Assembly: GCA_016185305.1 (NCBI GenBank) | Contig: JACPNV010000099.1 | Span: 1 to 55,301, forward strand | Source of the DNA: Actinomycetota bacterium | Lineage (GTDB): Bacteria; Actinomycetota; Acidimicrobiia; Acidimicrobiales; Acidimicrobilacustridaceae | Direction: 5' to 3' | DNA length: 55,301 nucleotides | Part shown: in pieces, positions 22,899 through 31,687 of the stretch | Position numbering within the stretch: position 1 is the stretch's first letter | Layout of the letters: each line of letters starts with the position of its first letter | Made by a program: the position numbers and the translations under genes | Notes under the pieces: generated by a model | Database searches by the model: none | Told to the model about the DNA's origin: nothing | Seen by the model: only the letters and a program-made list of their open reading frames with translations

Positions 22899-23591
22899 GT
22901 GCCGGACTCGTTGGACAAGCTGAACGCCGAGATCGTCGAGTGCCGCGCCTGCCCGCGCCTGGTCAACTGGCGCGAGGCCGTCGCAACCGACAAGCGCGCA
23001 GCGTTCGCGGACCAGGACTATTGGGGTCGCCCGGTGCCTGGGTTCGGCGACCCGGACGCGTCCATCGCCATCGTGGGACTCGCGCCGGCGGCGCACGGCG
23101 CGAACCGGACAGGTCGCATGTTCACCGGGGATCGGTCGGGTGACTTCCTGTATGCCGCGCTCTACGGGGCCGGGTTGGCCAGCCAGCCCCAGAGCGTTCG
23201 TCGCGACGATGGGCTCTACCTCGACGGTGTCTACATCACGGCTCCGGTCCGCTGCGCGCCGCCCGGCAACAAACCGACCCCAGCCGAGCGCGACAACTGC
23301 CGGCCGTACCTGCGGCGCGAGCTCTCGCTGCTGGCCAACCTCCGCGTGGTGATCGTGCTCGGGCAGTTCGCGTACCAGGTGATGGCGGCCGAGCTCGGTA
23401 TCAAACGCCGGCCGCGGTTCGGTCACGGCGTCGAGGCCACTGCGCCGGACGGAACGGTCGTGCTCTGCTCGTTCCACGTGAGCCAGCAGAACACCTTCAC
23501 CGGAAAGCTCACGCCTGCGATGTTCGATGCGGTTCTCGCTCGGGCCCGCGCCGCTGCCGTCCAACCGCAGGTGGGACGAATCGAAAACTGA
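22899..23591 (+). CDS. udgB: Family-5 uracil-DNA glycosylase (UdgB type)
   Basis: The 230-residue base-excision repair enzyme carries motif 1 GLAPAAHGANRTGRMFTGD, which lacks the polar catalytic residue of other UDGs and is typical of family 5. The distal motif is HVSQQNTFTGK. Iron-sulfur ligands are visible as CRACPRL, RCAPPGNKPTP and VLCSFHV. UdgB removes uracil and some deaminated purines. The GTG start lies 43 bp from the divergent phosphomutase gene. Confidence 0.93.
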   Translation: MPDSLDKLNAEIVECRACPRLVNWREAVATDKRAAFADQDYWGRPVPGFGDPDASIAIVGLAPAAHGANRTGRMFTGDRSGDFLYAALYGAGLASQPQSVRRDDGLYLDGVYITAPVRCAPPGNKPTPAERDNCRPYLRRELSLLANLRVVIVLGQFAYQVMAAELGIKRRPRFGHGVEATAPDGTVVLCSFHVSQQNTFTGKLTPAMFDAVLARARAAAVQPQVGRIEN

Positions 23592-23641
23592 GAGCCGGGC
23601 GCGATCTATCGAAATAAGACTTTCGGCCTATTTATAGAAAA

Positions 23642-24106
23642 ATGGGCCGTACGCCTCAGTGGGCCGCCAAGAAAATGCCCGATGATCAGGGCATGCAGGA
23701 CACGGTGCGACGGATCGACAGCTACGAGCTGCACCCAACACCAGTGGCGGGAACGACGACAGTCGAGTGGCGCGCACCGGGCAGCGGTCGCGTCGTCGCG
23801 GTGACCGATGTTGCCCCTCGCGGGCGCAAGGGCTTGTGGGATGCCATGGCCCGGGCGGCAACCACCGGGAGCCAACCAGCGACGACGTTCCCCACCGATG
23901 CAGCGCTGGCTGTCGAGCCGGTCGAGGTTCTTCCTGCACCAGTCCTCGTGCTCGCCCCTGGTATCCACCAGGACGGCGACCCGGTGGGCGCGCACCTCGA
24001 CTACCTGTCCCGGCTCTCCCGACCGGCGGCGACGACCGAGACAGTGGCACCGGTCGTTTCGCTGGCGGACTTCGCGGCGAAGCGACGGAAGAGCCCCCGG
24101 ACCTGA
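23642..24106 (+). CDS. Hypothetical protein
   Basis: This 154-codon ORF has coding-like base composition and ends VVSLADFAAKRRKSPRT. Recognisable segments include TVEWRAPGSGRVVAVTDVAP and RKGLWDAMARAA. No domain is recognised. The ATG at 23642 follows an unusually AT-rich stretch (23605-23640) that probably holds the promoter; ATG 23675 or 23693 are alternatives. Overlapping frames on the minus strand look like shadows. Confidence 0.5.
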   Translation: MGRTPQWAAKKMPDDQGMQDTVRRIDSYELHPTPVAGTTTVEWRAPGSGRVVAVTDVAPRGRKGLWDAMARAATTGSQPATTFPTDAALAVEPVEVLPAPVLVLAPGIHQDGDPVGAHLDYLSRLSRPAATTETVAPVVSLADFAAKRRKSPRT

Positions 24107-24284
24107 CGCGCAGAGATCGAGTGGCAACTCGATCTCCGTCGTCAACCTCCACGCCCCGCACGTCGGTGCGGGGTGTCGTTGGTTTTCTCGCGAGTGCTTT
24201 CGCGGTGAATTGTCGATCCGCGACCACGAGCGCCTAGCGTTGGCGGGTCCTGACCGCCCGCGACTCTGGAGCAGGTTTCGTTCG

Positions 24285-24785
24285 ATGAGCAACAGGAATC
24301 GCGTGCGCATGTCGCTTGGCGCGGCCGGAATCGGAGCCCTCGTGCTTGCCGGTTGCACCGTCCCGAGCAACGACCCGCAGAGCTATGACCCCGAGGTGCA
24401 GCAGAACTTCGTTGCGGGCTGCACCGGCGCGGACCCCATCGTCGACAACACGACCTCGACGATCGCGTCGTCAACGGTGTGCCAATGCGATTTTGCGGTC
24501 TTCGTCGCCAACGTGCCGTTCAACGACAGTGACAAGGCGAAGTCGCAGTATGCGGGCTATGGCGGCAAGACGTTCGTCGAGATCAACAACGAGATGAAGC
24601 GCGACGGCACGAAGTTCAACGACGCGGTGACCCAAGACGTCCGCAACAAGCTCAACCAATGCGCCACGAACCCGACGTCAGCCACGCTTCCCCCCGGGTT
24701 CCTCCCTGGCACCACGGTCGCGGGAGGTGCCGGCACGACCTCAGGAACAGCGAGCGGGTCCCCGGACACCTCGGTACTCCGATGA
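24285..24785 (+). CDS. Cys-rich lipoprotein, paralogue of the next gene
   Basis: The 166-residue protein has a lipoprotein signal with lipobox LVLAGC (Cys 22). The mature part has QQNFVAGCTG and TVCQCDFAVFVANVPF, a Cys...CxC pattern, plus a later Cys in NKLNQCATN. The tail is Gly/Thr-rich. The next gene encodes the same pattern, QKFMAAC...GTCSCIYGQMATKVPY, so the pair arose by duplication. Stop and start overlap (ATGA). Disulfide bonding outside the membrane is expected; function unknown. Confidence 0.8.
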   Translation: MSNRNRVRMSLGAAGIGALVLAGCTVPSNDPQSYDPEVQQNFVAGCTGADPIVDNTTSTIASSTVCQCDFAVFVANVPFNDSDKAKSQYAGYGGKTFVEINNEMKRDGTKFNDAVTQDVRNKLNQCATNPTSATLPPGFLPGTTVAGGAGTTSGTASGSPDTSVLR

Positions 24786-25225
24786 GCGACACGGCGAGCG
24801 AGCCCCTCGACCTCGAACCGAAGCCCAGTGGTGATCGCCGCCCGTTCGTCGTTGCCGGCATCGTCCTGCTCGCGGTCGCAGTGGCGGCGGTGGTGGTCGC
24901 CTTCATCTCCTCACGTGAGCCGACGGGCTACACCGCCGAGGACGAGCAGAAGTTCATGGCGGCATGCACGGCCAACGGCGGCGAGCCGGTACGGGGCACG
25001 TGCAGCTGCATCTACGGCCAGATGGCCACGAAGGTTCCCTACGCGCGGTTCGTCGCGGTGAACAACGACCTCGCCGGCAGACAATCGCCGATCGAGCTGC
25101 CGCAGGACGTCGAGGCCATCCGCGCCGATTGCGTCGCCCGCTCGAAGCCCCTGGCATCTGACCCGGCGTTCATGACCCAACCGCCCGACAGCGGAGCGGC
25201 CGGCGCCAGTCCCGGGCAGAACTGA
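24782..25225 (+). CDS. Membrane-anchored Cys-rich protein, paralogue of the preceding gene
   Basis: The 147-residue protein has a transmembrane anchor (about residues 21-43, FVVAGIVLLAVAVAAVVVAF) instead of a lipobox. The outside domain has DEQKFMAACTANGG, GTCSCIYGQMATKVPY and a further Cys in IRADCVARS, matching the Cys order of the upstream lipoprotein. The 4-nt overlap implies joint expression. No known family is recognised. Confidence 0.8.
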   Translation: MSDTASEPLDLEPKPSGDRRPFVVAGIVLLAVAVAAVVVAFISSREPTGYTAEDEQKFMAACTANGGEPVRGTCSCIYGQMATKVPYARFVAVNNDLAGRQSPIELPQDVEAIRADCVARSKPLASDPAFMTQPPDSGAAGASPGQN

Positions 25226-25233
25226 GCAGCCGT

Positions 25234-26118
25234 TCAGCCGCTCAAGAATCCGACGATGAGGTCGGCGACGAGCTGGGGCTGCTCGTACTGCAGAAAATGA
25301 CCAGCGCCGTCGATCGGCTCGACCCGCGAGCCTTCAGGAAGAACGTCGGCGACGTCGTTCCACACCTCGCCCGGGACGCACCCATCGGACACGCCGTGCA
25401 AGTAGAGCGTCGGCTGCGGGTGCGGCGTGAGGACGGCCATCGTTTCCGCCGCGTACTCCGCGGGCTGCAAGCTCAGGTCGAACATCGAGCGGTACGTGCC
25501 AAGCGCGGCGGTGAGGTTGCCGGGATCGCGCAATGTGTCCTTCACCCTCGCGAGATCGTCGGCGCCGTGGAACCCGGGCGACCACTCTTCCCAGAGTCGA
25601 GCGATGAACTCGAGATCGTTGTGGGCGACGATCGCTTCCGCGGTCGGCTGCAAGAAGACGTACTGGTACCAAAAGGCGCGTACCTGCTCGTAGTCGAGGA
25701 GGCGGCCGGCCATGACCGATGTCGGCGGCACTGATGCGGTCACGACCTTGAGCCAGCGCTCGGGAGCGTGGCTGGCCGCGCCATACGCCATGAGGGCGCC
25801 CCAGTCGTGCCCGACGATCACGCCGGGCACGCCCCCGCCAAGCTCTTCATGGAACGCCGTGGCGTCAGCTACCCAGCCCGAGATGGCCGAGATGCCGCCC
25901 GCCGGCACCTCGGTCGGGGCATAGCCGCGCGCGTACGGGGCCACGGCGTGAAATCCGGCATCGGCGAGCTCTGGCAGCAGCCATCGCCAGCCCCATGGCG
26001 TGTCGGGAAAGCCGTGCTGGCACAACGCCAGTGGCGCACCCGCGCCGCCAGCTTCCAGCCACGTGAACGACAGGCCGTTGATGGTGCCCTGCTGCTCGGT
26101 AATCGCGGTCATCTCCAT
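25234..26118 (-). CDS. Alpha/beta hydrolase, epoxide-hydrolase-like
   Basis: The 294-residue alpha/beta hydrolase has the oxyanion-hole motif CQHGFPDTPWGWRW and the nucleophile elbow VIVGHDWGALMAY, in which Asp replaces Ser as in epoxide hydrolases and haloalkane dehalogenases. The acid and base are in LYLHGVSDGCVP and IDGAGHFLQYEQP. The HGFP form favours epoxide hydrolase. No signal peptide is visible. The gene is convergent with the Cys-rich pair and divergent from the metallo-beta-lactamase-fold gene. Confidence 0.9.
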   Translation of the reverse strand: MEMTAITEQQGTINGLSFTWLEAGGAGAPLALCQHGFPDTPWGWRWLLPELADAGFHAVAPYARGYAPTEVPAGGISAISGWVADATAFHEELGGGVPGVIVGHDWGALMAYGAASHAPERWLKVVTASVPPTSVMAGRLLDYEQVRAFWYQYVFLQPTAEAIVAHNDLEFIARLWEEWSPGFHGADDLARVKDTLRDPGNLTAALGTYRSMFDLSLQPAEYAAETMAVLTPHPQPTLYLHGVSDGCVPGEVWNDVADVLPEGSRVEPIDGAGHFLQYEQPQLVADLIVGFLSG

Positions 26119-26161
26119 GCGTGCGGGAGGCTAGAGCGGTGGCGCCGCGGCAGCTCGTGAA

Positions 26162-26184
26162 CTGTGTCACAGCGCAAGACACAG
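26162..26184. promoter_or_regulatory. Inverted repeat in a divergent promoter region
   Basis: CTGTGTC (26162-26168) and GACACAG (26178-26184) are perfect 7-bp arms with a 9-bp spacer, between the divergent epoxide-hydrolase-like gene (start 26118) and the MBL gene (start 26305). It could be an operator for either. Confidence 0.4.
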
Positions 26185-26304
26185 CGTTTACCCGCTGGCT
26201 ACTCTGCGTAACTGATCGGGGAGATCACCGAGGCAAATGAGTTGCCCGTACGTAGGGGAAGGCGTGCAGGCCAGACGAGTTCTCGCTATGGGGGTGAAGC
26301 GTTC

Positions 26305-27162
26305 TTGAACGTCACGTTCTACGGGGTTCGGGGCTCGACCCCTTGCCCGTGTGCCACCAACCATCGCTACGGCGGCAACACTGCATGTGTTGTCCTCCAA
26401 GAGCCGGGCTGCGATCCCCTCGTCCTCGACCTCGGTACTGGCCTTCGGTTCTGGGGCGAGACGCTGCCCGGCGACGGCAGCTTCCGTGGTCATGCGTTGG
26501 TGACGCACTTGCACTGGGACCACGTGCAAGGGCTGCCCTTCTTCACGCCGGTCCACCTTCCGGGTGCGCAGCTCGACATCTATGGGCCGGTCCAAGACGA
26601 CGGCTTGTCCATGGACGACGCGTTCGAGGAGTTCATGCGCCCGCCGTACTTCCCCGTGCGCGTGGCCGATCTTGCCGGCGACATCAGGTTCCACTCGCTT
26701 GCAGAAGGCGACCACGCCATCGGTGACGCGAAGGTGCGGGTGCGCAACGTTCCGCACGTGGGTCCGACGCTTGGCTACCGCGTCGACCTTGCTGGGCACA
26801 GCGTGGTCTACATCAGCGATCACCAGCAGCCGCTCGATGGTGGGCTCGACATCGCACCCCAGGTCCTCGAGTTGTGCGACGGCGCTGATCTGCTCATCCA
26901 CGACGCGCAGTTCACACCGGAAGAGTTCGTCATGAAGGCCCACTGGGGTCATTGCACGGTGGACTACGCGCTGCAGGTCGCGAAAGAAGGGGGTGTGCGG
27001 CGCCTCGCCCTGTTCCATCACGATCCGGGCCACGACGACGCCTTTGTCGACCGGCTGCTCCGCGAGACGCGAGACAAGGCGGCAGCGACGGGAGTCGAAG
27101 AGGTGATCGCCGCTTCGGAGGGGCTGACCGTCCACTTCGACCAGGTGCCTGCCGGACCCTGA
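26305..27162 (+). CDS. Metallo-beta-lactamase-fold hydrolase (PhnP/RNase Z-like)
   Basis: The 285-residue protein begins FYGVRGSTPCPCATNHRYGGNTACV, a start typical of this MBL subgroup. Metal ligands appear in ALVTHLHWDHVQGLPFF (HxHxDH), YISDHQQP, LIHDAQFTPEEF and HWGHCTV. TTG 26305 is chosen because it places the family's conserved N-terminus at the start; a TTG at 26242 is possible. The last 17 codons are duplicated in remnant form at 27884-27934. Likely a phosphodiesterase; substrate unknown. Confidence 0.88.
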   Translation: MNVTFYGVRGSTPCPCATNHRYGGNTACVVLQEPGCDPLVLDLGTGLRFWGETLPGDGSFRGHALVTHLHWDHVQGLPFFTPVHLPGAQLDIYGPVQDDGLSMDDAFEEFMRPPYFPVRVADLAGDIRFHSLAEGDHAIGDAKVRVRNVPHVGPTLGYRVDLAGHSVVYISDHQQPLDGGLDIAPQVLELCDGADLLIHDAQFTPEEFVMKAHWGHCTVDYALQVAKEGGVRRLALFHHDPGHDDAFVDRLLRETRDKAAATGVEEVIAASEGLTVHFDQVPAGP

Positions 27163-27526
27163 TCACCCCGGCGGCCGACAGGGGCTGTCTTCAGCGGGGG
27201 CGGTCGCCTGTTGAGTTTGCGGAGCATCGGTGCCGAGCCGCCGGCTTCCCCAGGACTCGCCGCGATTCCTCGCCCGCGCCGAGTCCCTCATGCCGACGGC
27301 TAACTGTTTCCGCCCTGCTGTCGACGCCCCGGATGGCCCGTCTCGGGTTCCGCGCGCTCGCGGCTAGGTAGCAGGCCAGCCATCTTTGGTCCACATCGGC
27401 GCCGACAACCGGCTGAACTCGAACGAGACGGACCGCAGTGCTTCCGGCAGCGCGCTCCTGTGGTGCTGCCGAACAGGTTTCTCACGTTCGGCTAAACAGA
27501 TCGGTAGCTGACAGACTCTTTACTCC
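27163..27526. other. Gene-free stretch
   Basis: 364 bp between the MBL gene and a truncated sigma-factor remnant. No supported ORF, RNA or repeat was seen. The last 60 bp may hold the promoter of the former sigma gene. Confidence 0.5.
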
Positions 27527-27775
27527 GTGCGGCGTTACGACGACGGCTTCGAGAGCTGGTATCGGGAGGCTTGGCCGCGCATTGCTCGCGCGCTGTTGAT
27601 CGTGTCGGGCGGCCAGGCCGATGTTGCCGCTGAGGCTGCGAGCGAGGCCTTTGTTCGCGCGTACGAGCGCTGGGAACGTGTGAAGCGCATGGAGTCTCCG
27701 GACGGCTCCGAGTCGCTCGGTCAGTGCAGGTGGTCGGCTGACCCCGCCGTCGCCAGAACCTTTGTCTCGAAGTAG
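27527..27775 (+). pseudogene. ECF sigma factor remnant (region 2 only)
   Basis: From GTG 27527 the frame reads FESWYREAWPRIARALLIVS and AAEAASEAFVRAYERWERV, which matches sigma-70 region 2 of ECF sigma factors, including the helix that follows the core-binding segment. Similarity stops after MESPDG; the remaining residues are unrelated and the DNA-binding region 4 is absent. The remnant is therefore not a functional sigma factor. It abuts an ACP-like fragment on the other strand. Confidence 0.7.
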
Positions 27776-27879
27776 TGCCAGACGTCGCCCACGGTTCGCA
27801 ATTCGAAGAACAGCTCCTCGGGCAGGTCCAGCCCCAACTCGTCGAGCACGACCCACAGCTCGAGTCGCTGGAGCAGGTT
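27721..27879 (-). pseudogene. Acyl-carrier-protein-like fragment (C-terminal half)
   Basis: Reading the minus strand gives LLQRLELWVVLDELGLDLPE then ELRTVGDVWHYFETKVL before a TGA at 27721. This matches the second half of carrier proteins: the helix after the phosphopantetheine Ser, the Leu-Asp-Leu-Pro turn, and the TVGD motif. The Asp-Ser attachment site and everything upstream are missing, and there is no start codon. The break lies close to the junction with the MBL-gene fragment. Confidence 0.6.
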
Positions 27880-27883
27880 GGAC

Positions 27884-27934
27884 GTTTCGGAGGGCCTGAC
27901 CGTCCACTTCGATCAGGTGGGGGTCAACGCCTGA
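27884..27934 (+). pseudogene. Duplicated 3' end of the MBL-fold gene
   Basis: The sequence encodes SEGLTVHFDQV followed by GVNA and a stop. The intact gene ends SEGLTVHFDQV then PAGP and a stop (27112-27162). Nucleotide identity is high over about 35 bp, and downstream bases (TGATCA-CCC) also agree. The rest of the duplicate is gone. It ends 1 bp before the 3' end of the ComB gene. Confidence 0.7.
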
Positions 27935-28633
27935 TCATCCCCGAGCGATCGCTCTGAGCCAGAGACCATCGGCTTCACGGGTGGCCTCCATCGCGAAGTC
28001 GAACAGGTCGACGAGCGTCGCGTGGACGATGTCGTCGGGGTCGACATGACCTTCACCGATCGCCAATGTGCGAGCGGCTTCCTCCGATGAGGCGACCTCC
28101 TTCGCGGTCGCGTCGGCATCGAGCGGCTCGCCCCGTCGTGCCCGCTCGATCAGCTTTGCTGTTGCGAGGTCGTCGGTGCCGTAGTCCGGATGGTCCTCGA
28201 ACCTGCCCGTGATCACGTAGGCCGGCGTACCGAGATCAGCGGCGAGCACAGCTGCCGCGGTCGCTGAAGCGTTCACGAGGCTCGCACACCACAATCGTGT
28301 GGCCGATCTCGCGGCGACGACGCCCCTCGTCCCGGCGGAGGTGCGTTGCACCAGCGTGCAGCCCGCGAGATCGGCCTTCGCGACTTCCACGGGTGAGTTC
28401 GAGAAGTCGAACCCGTCGATGCAACGGCCGTGGTTCTCACCCATCGCCAGTACGCCGGGATGGGCAGCCTTGAACGCGAGGGCTTCCTCCACGTCCGCGA
28501 CGAGATGGATGGCCGCCGCACCCGAGTTGAACGCGTACGCGGCGGAGCTGAACGCGCGGATCACGTCGACGGCGACGACCGCGCCATCGACGTCACCGGC
28601 TTCCCAGTGCGGCAGGTAGCGGGCTTCGTGCAC
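27935..28633 (-). CDS. comB: ComB-family 2-phosphosulfolactate phosphatase
   Basis: The 232-residue protein carries the ComB hallmarks: VVAVDVIRAFSSAAYAFNSG, AMGENHGRCIDGFDFSNSP and TLVQRTSAGTRGVV. ComB dephosphorylates 2-phosphosulfolactate in coenzyme M biosynthesis; in bacteria without coenzyme M its substrate is uncertain. GTG 28633 fits the family N-terminus (HEARYLPHW). It is divergent from the flavin reductase gene, and its 3' end abuts gene remnants. Confidence 0.85.
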   Translation of the reverse strand: MHEARYLPHWEAGDVDGAVVAVDVIRAFSSAAYAFNSGAAAIHLVADVEEALAFKAAHPGVLAMGENHGRCIDGFDFSNSPVEVAKADLAGCTLVQRTSAGTRGVVAARSATRLWCASLVNASATAAAVLAADLGTPAYVITGRFEDHPDYGTDDLATAKLIERARRGEPLDADATAKEVASSEEAARTLAIGEGHVDPDDIVHATLVDLFDFAMEATREADGLWLRAIARG

Positions 28634-28721
28634 AGGCGAGCATCGTAGAGCGCGGTTTTCCGGATATGAGGCAATGTCGGTAGGTTGTCGTGCTCCGGTC
28701 GTTGAGCCAATGGAGGAGATC

Positions 28722-29222
28722 GTGAGCGACATCACCGATGAGGGAACCAGCTTCGATGCGGCGAAGTTCCGCCAGGTGCTCGGACATTTCCCGACCGGGG
28801 TCACCGTCATCACGGCGATGGAAGGCGGCAAACCGGTGGGCTTCGCGGTCGGCTCGTTCGCCTCCCTCTCACTCGCGCCGCCACAGGTGCTGCTCTGCGC
28901 AGGCAAGAGCTCGTCGACCTGGCCGAAGATCGAAGCGGCGGGGTCGTTTTGCGTGAACATCCTGGCCGACGATCAGGAAGACGTTTGCCGGGTCTTCGCC
29001 AGCAAGGCCGAGGACAAGTTCGCCGAGATCGGCTGGAAGCATTCGGGCAACGGTGCGCCGATCATCAACGGTGTGCTCGCCTACGTCGACTGCACGATCG
29101 GCGATGTCGTCGAGTCGGGTGATCACTTCGTCGTCATCGGCGTGGTGGACGATCTCGACGTGATGCACGAGGGTGGACCGTTGCTCTTCTTCCGGGGCGG
29201 CTACGGCCGCTTTGCCCTCTGA
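28722..29222 (+). CDS. Flavin reductase-like FMN-binding protein
   Basis: The 166-residue split-barrel protein matches the HpaC/flavin-reductase family: FRQVLGHFPTGVTVITAMEG at the start, GFAVGSFASLSLAPPQVLLC (flavin-binding loop) and GDHFVVIGVVDDL. It would supply reduced FMN to a monooxygenase, but no partner is adjacent. GTG 28722 is favoured by a GGAGGAG just upstream; an ATG at 28710 is also in frame. It is followed after 9 bp by the gamma-carbonic anhydrase gene. Confidence 0.9.
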   Translation: MSDITDEGTSFDAAKFRQVLGHFPTGVTVITAMEGGKPVGFAVGSFASLSLAPPQVLLCAGKSSSTWPKIEAAGSFCVNILADDQEDVCRVFASKAEDKFAEIGWKHSGNGAPIINGVLAYVDCTIGDVVESGDHFVVIGVVDDLDVMHEGGPLLFFRGGYGRFAL

Positions 29223-29231
29223 TCTCGCGCC

Positions 29232-29750
29232 ATGGCCATCTACGCCCTGGGCGACAAGGTCCCCGACATCCACTCGGACGCGTACGTGCATCCCGCCGGG
29301 ATCGTGATCGGAGATGTGACGCTCGCGGCGGGCGCATCGGTGTGGCCGGCGGCGGTGTTGCGGGGGGATGATGGCGCCATCCGCATCGGCCGCGACACGT
29401 CGGTGCAAGACGGCGCGGTCATCCATTGCACGCACGAGCTCGACACCATCGTCGGGGCCGAGGCGGTGATCGGTCACCTGGTCCACCTCGAGGGCTGCGT
29501 CGTCGAGGACCGCGCGCTCGTCGGCAACGGAGCGATCGTCCTGCATCGGGCCGTCATCCGCACGAACGCGCTGGTCGGGTCCAACGCGGTCGTTCCCGCA
29601 GGCATGGAGGTGCCGAGCGGTGCAATGGCACTGGGCGTGCCAGCAAAGATCCGTGAGAACGCCGTGCGGCCGGAGATGATCGCCGAGGCGATGCTCACCT
29701 ACGTCGGGCGCCTCCCGGTGTACCGGTCTGGACTGCGCCGCCTCGACTGA
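29232..29750 (+). CDS. Gamma-class carbonic anhydrase-like protein
   Basis: The 172-residue left-handed beta-helix protein has hexapeptide repeats throughout. Metal-ligand His residues are in GAVIHCTHELDT and VIGHLVHLEGC, the H...HxxxxH arrangement of gamma-carbonic anhydrases. The tail helix (EMIAEAMLTYVGRLPVY) is usual for YrdA/PaaY-type members. It likely shares a transcript with the flavin reductase. Confidence 0.9.
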   Translation: MAIYALGDKVPDIHSDAYVHPAGIVIGDVTLAAGASVWPAAVLRGDDGAIRIGRDTSVQDGAVIHCTHELDTIVGAEAVIGHLVHLEGCVVEDRALVGNGAIVLHRAVIRTNALVGSNAVVPAGMEVPSGAMALGVPAKIRENAVRPEMIAEAMLTYVGRLPVYRSGLRRLD

Positions 29751-29863
29751 TCACGATCGCATCGCGTTGCGCCCAAACCGACTTCGGATACTGCTCGTCG
29801 TCCCAGTAGCCTGACCGGAACCTCTCGCAACGGGGCGGGGGTGGGGGAAGGAGCTCGAAGAAG

Positions 29864-31687
29864 ATGCCGATCCGTCGCGGCTCACCCAGCCCGGAGGGCT
29901 GGCGCCTGATCCGCCGGGCGCTGCGTGAGCAACGGGCCGGCATCGCCGTCGGGGTTGCGGCCGGCATCGTCTGGGCGATCGCCAAGGCCTCGGTTCCCCT
30001 CCTGGTGCAAGAGGCCATCGACAACGGCATCACGCCGAAGGACACGGCTGTGCTCTGGCGCTGGACGGCGGCGATCTTCGTGTCCGGTGTCGTCGCCGCG
30101 CTCTTCACCGGTGTCCGCCGCTACTCCGCCTTTCGGGAGTCGCGCCTGGTCGAGGCGAAGCTGCGCGACGCGGTCTTCGCGCACACCCAGCGCCTGCACT
30201 TCGCCTACCACGACCACCAGCAGACCGGCGAGCTGATGAGCCGGGCGAACACCGACCTGTTCCAGATCCAGAACTTCGTCGTGCTCATACCGCTCACGAT
30301 CTCGAACTTCATCACCGTCGTGTTCGTCACCGGGGTCCTGCTGTTCATCGATCCGGTGCTGACCGTGCTCGCCCTCGGGTCGCTGCCTCTGCTCAACTAC
30401 CTCGGCAAGCGCTTCTCCACCAAGCTCCATCCCTCGGTCATGGCGATCCAGCGCGAGTCGGCCGAGCTGGCCACGGTCGTGGAAGAGACCGTGTCCGGTG
30501 TGCGGGTCGTGAAGGGCTTCGGGTCTCAGGCCGCGCAGAGCCAACGGCTCACGAAAGAGGCGAACGACATCTACGACGTGTCGATGGAGGCCGCCCGGGT
30601 CCGGGCTCGGTACCTGCCGGCCATGGACCTGCTACCCACCGTCGGGTTCATCTTCGTGCTCGGCTACGGCGGCTACCAGGTGCTGAACGGTGGCCTGCTC
30701 CTCGGAGAGATGGTGGCGTTCACCGCGTACATCGGTCTGCTGATCTGGCCGCTGCGGATGCTCGGCATGATCATCGCCCAGAGCCAGAGAGCGGCGGCGT
30801 CGGCGCAACGCGTACACGAGGTGCTCTCCACCGATTCGGAGATCACCTCGCCGCGGGCCCCCACGCCGTTGCCCCGCAAGGGGACGGCGAAGCTCGGCGC
30901 AGTCAGCTTCGACGATGTCGTCTTCCGCTATCGGGGTGGTGTCGACGCCGCCGTGCTCGATCATCTCGACCTGCGCGTCGAGCCTGGTGAATCCGTGGCG
31001 CTGGTGGGAGCGACGGGCAGCGGCAAGTCCACCGTGGCTCGCCTGCTGCCTCGCTTCTACGACGTCGAGAGCGGTCGCGTTCGTCTCGACGGTCTCGACG
31101 TTCGCCAGCTCGACCTCTTGCAGCTTCGGCGGGCCATCGGCATCGTGTTCGAAGACACGTTCCTCTTCAGCGCGACCATCGCCGACAACATCGCGTTCGC
31201 GGATCCACTCGCCAAGGACGACGCGATCGAGCGGGCAGCGCGGCTCTCGGGCGCGCATGACTTCATCGTGGATCTCCCCGACGGGTACGCGACCGAGATC
31301 GGCGAGCGCGGCTTCTCGCTGTCGGGCGGGCAGCGCCAGCGCATCGCCATCGCGCGGGCGATCCTCGCCGACCCCCGGGTGCTGATACTCGACGATGCCA
31401 CCTCGTCGGTCGACCCGACCAAAGAGCACGAGATCCGCGACGCGCTGACCGAAGTCATGCACAACCGCACGACGATCGTGATCGCCCACCGGCCCGCCAC
31501 GATCGCGCTTGCCGATCGGGTGGTGCTGCTCGGTGAGGGCAAGGTCTTGGTCGAAGGCACCCACGACGAGCTGTTGCAGACGAGTGCCTCCTACCGAGCG
31601 GTGCTCGCCGCAGCAGAGGCCTACGACGCCGAACGTGCGCGGCACGAGGACGAGGACGAGCACGAGCTCGAAGGGACCTTCACGTGA
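29864..31687 (+). CDS. ABC exporter half-transporter 1 (degenerate ATP site)
   Basis: The 607-residue protein has six transmembrane helices (about 25-320) and a nucleotide-binding domain with GATGSGKST, LSGGQRQRIAIARAI, VLILDDATSSVD and VIAHRPATI. The catalytic Glu after Walker B is Asp (LDDATS), so its own site should be weak in hydrolysis, as in heterodimeric exporters such as TM287/288. AAGGAG precedes the ATG. The next gene overlaps by 4 nt and encodes the partner half. Confidence 0.93.
   Translation: MPIRRGSPSPEGWRLIRRALREQRAGIAVGVAAGIVWAIAKASVPLLVQEAIDNGITPKDTAVLWRWTAAIFVSGVVAALFTGVRRYSAFRESRLVEAKLRDAVFAHTQRLHFAYHDHQQTGELMSRANTDLFQIQNFVVLIPLTISNFITVVFVTGVLLFIDPVLTVLALGSLPLLNYLGKRFSTKLHPSVMAIQRESAELATVVEETVSGVRVVKGFGSQAAQSQRLTKEANDIYDVSMEAARVRARYLPAMDLLPTVGFIFVLGYGGYQVLNGGLLLGEMVAFTAYIGLLIWPLRMLGMIIAQSQRAAASAQRVHEVLSTDSEITSPRAPTPLPRKGTAKLGAVSFDDVVFRYRGGVDAAVLDHLDLRVEPGESVALVGATGSGKSTVARLLPRFYDVESGRVRLDGLDVRQLDLLQLRRAIGIVFEDTFLFSATIADNIAFADPLAKDDAIERAARLSGAHDFIVDLPDGYATEIGERGFSLSGGQRQRIAIARAILADPRVLILDDATSSVDPTKEHEIRDALTEVMHNRTTIVIAHRPATIALADRVVLLGEGKVLVEGTHDELLQTSASYRAVLAAAEAYDAERARHEDEDEHELEGTFT

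Noticed and set aside
23605..23641. AT-rich island as an insertion or phage junction
   Set aside because: Only about 35 bp, with ordinary genes on both sides; a promoter explains it better.
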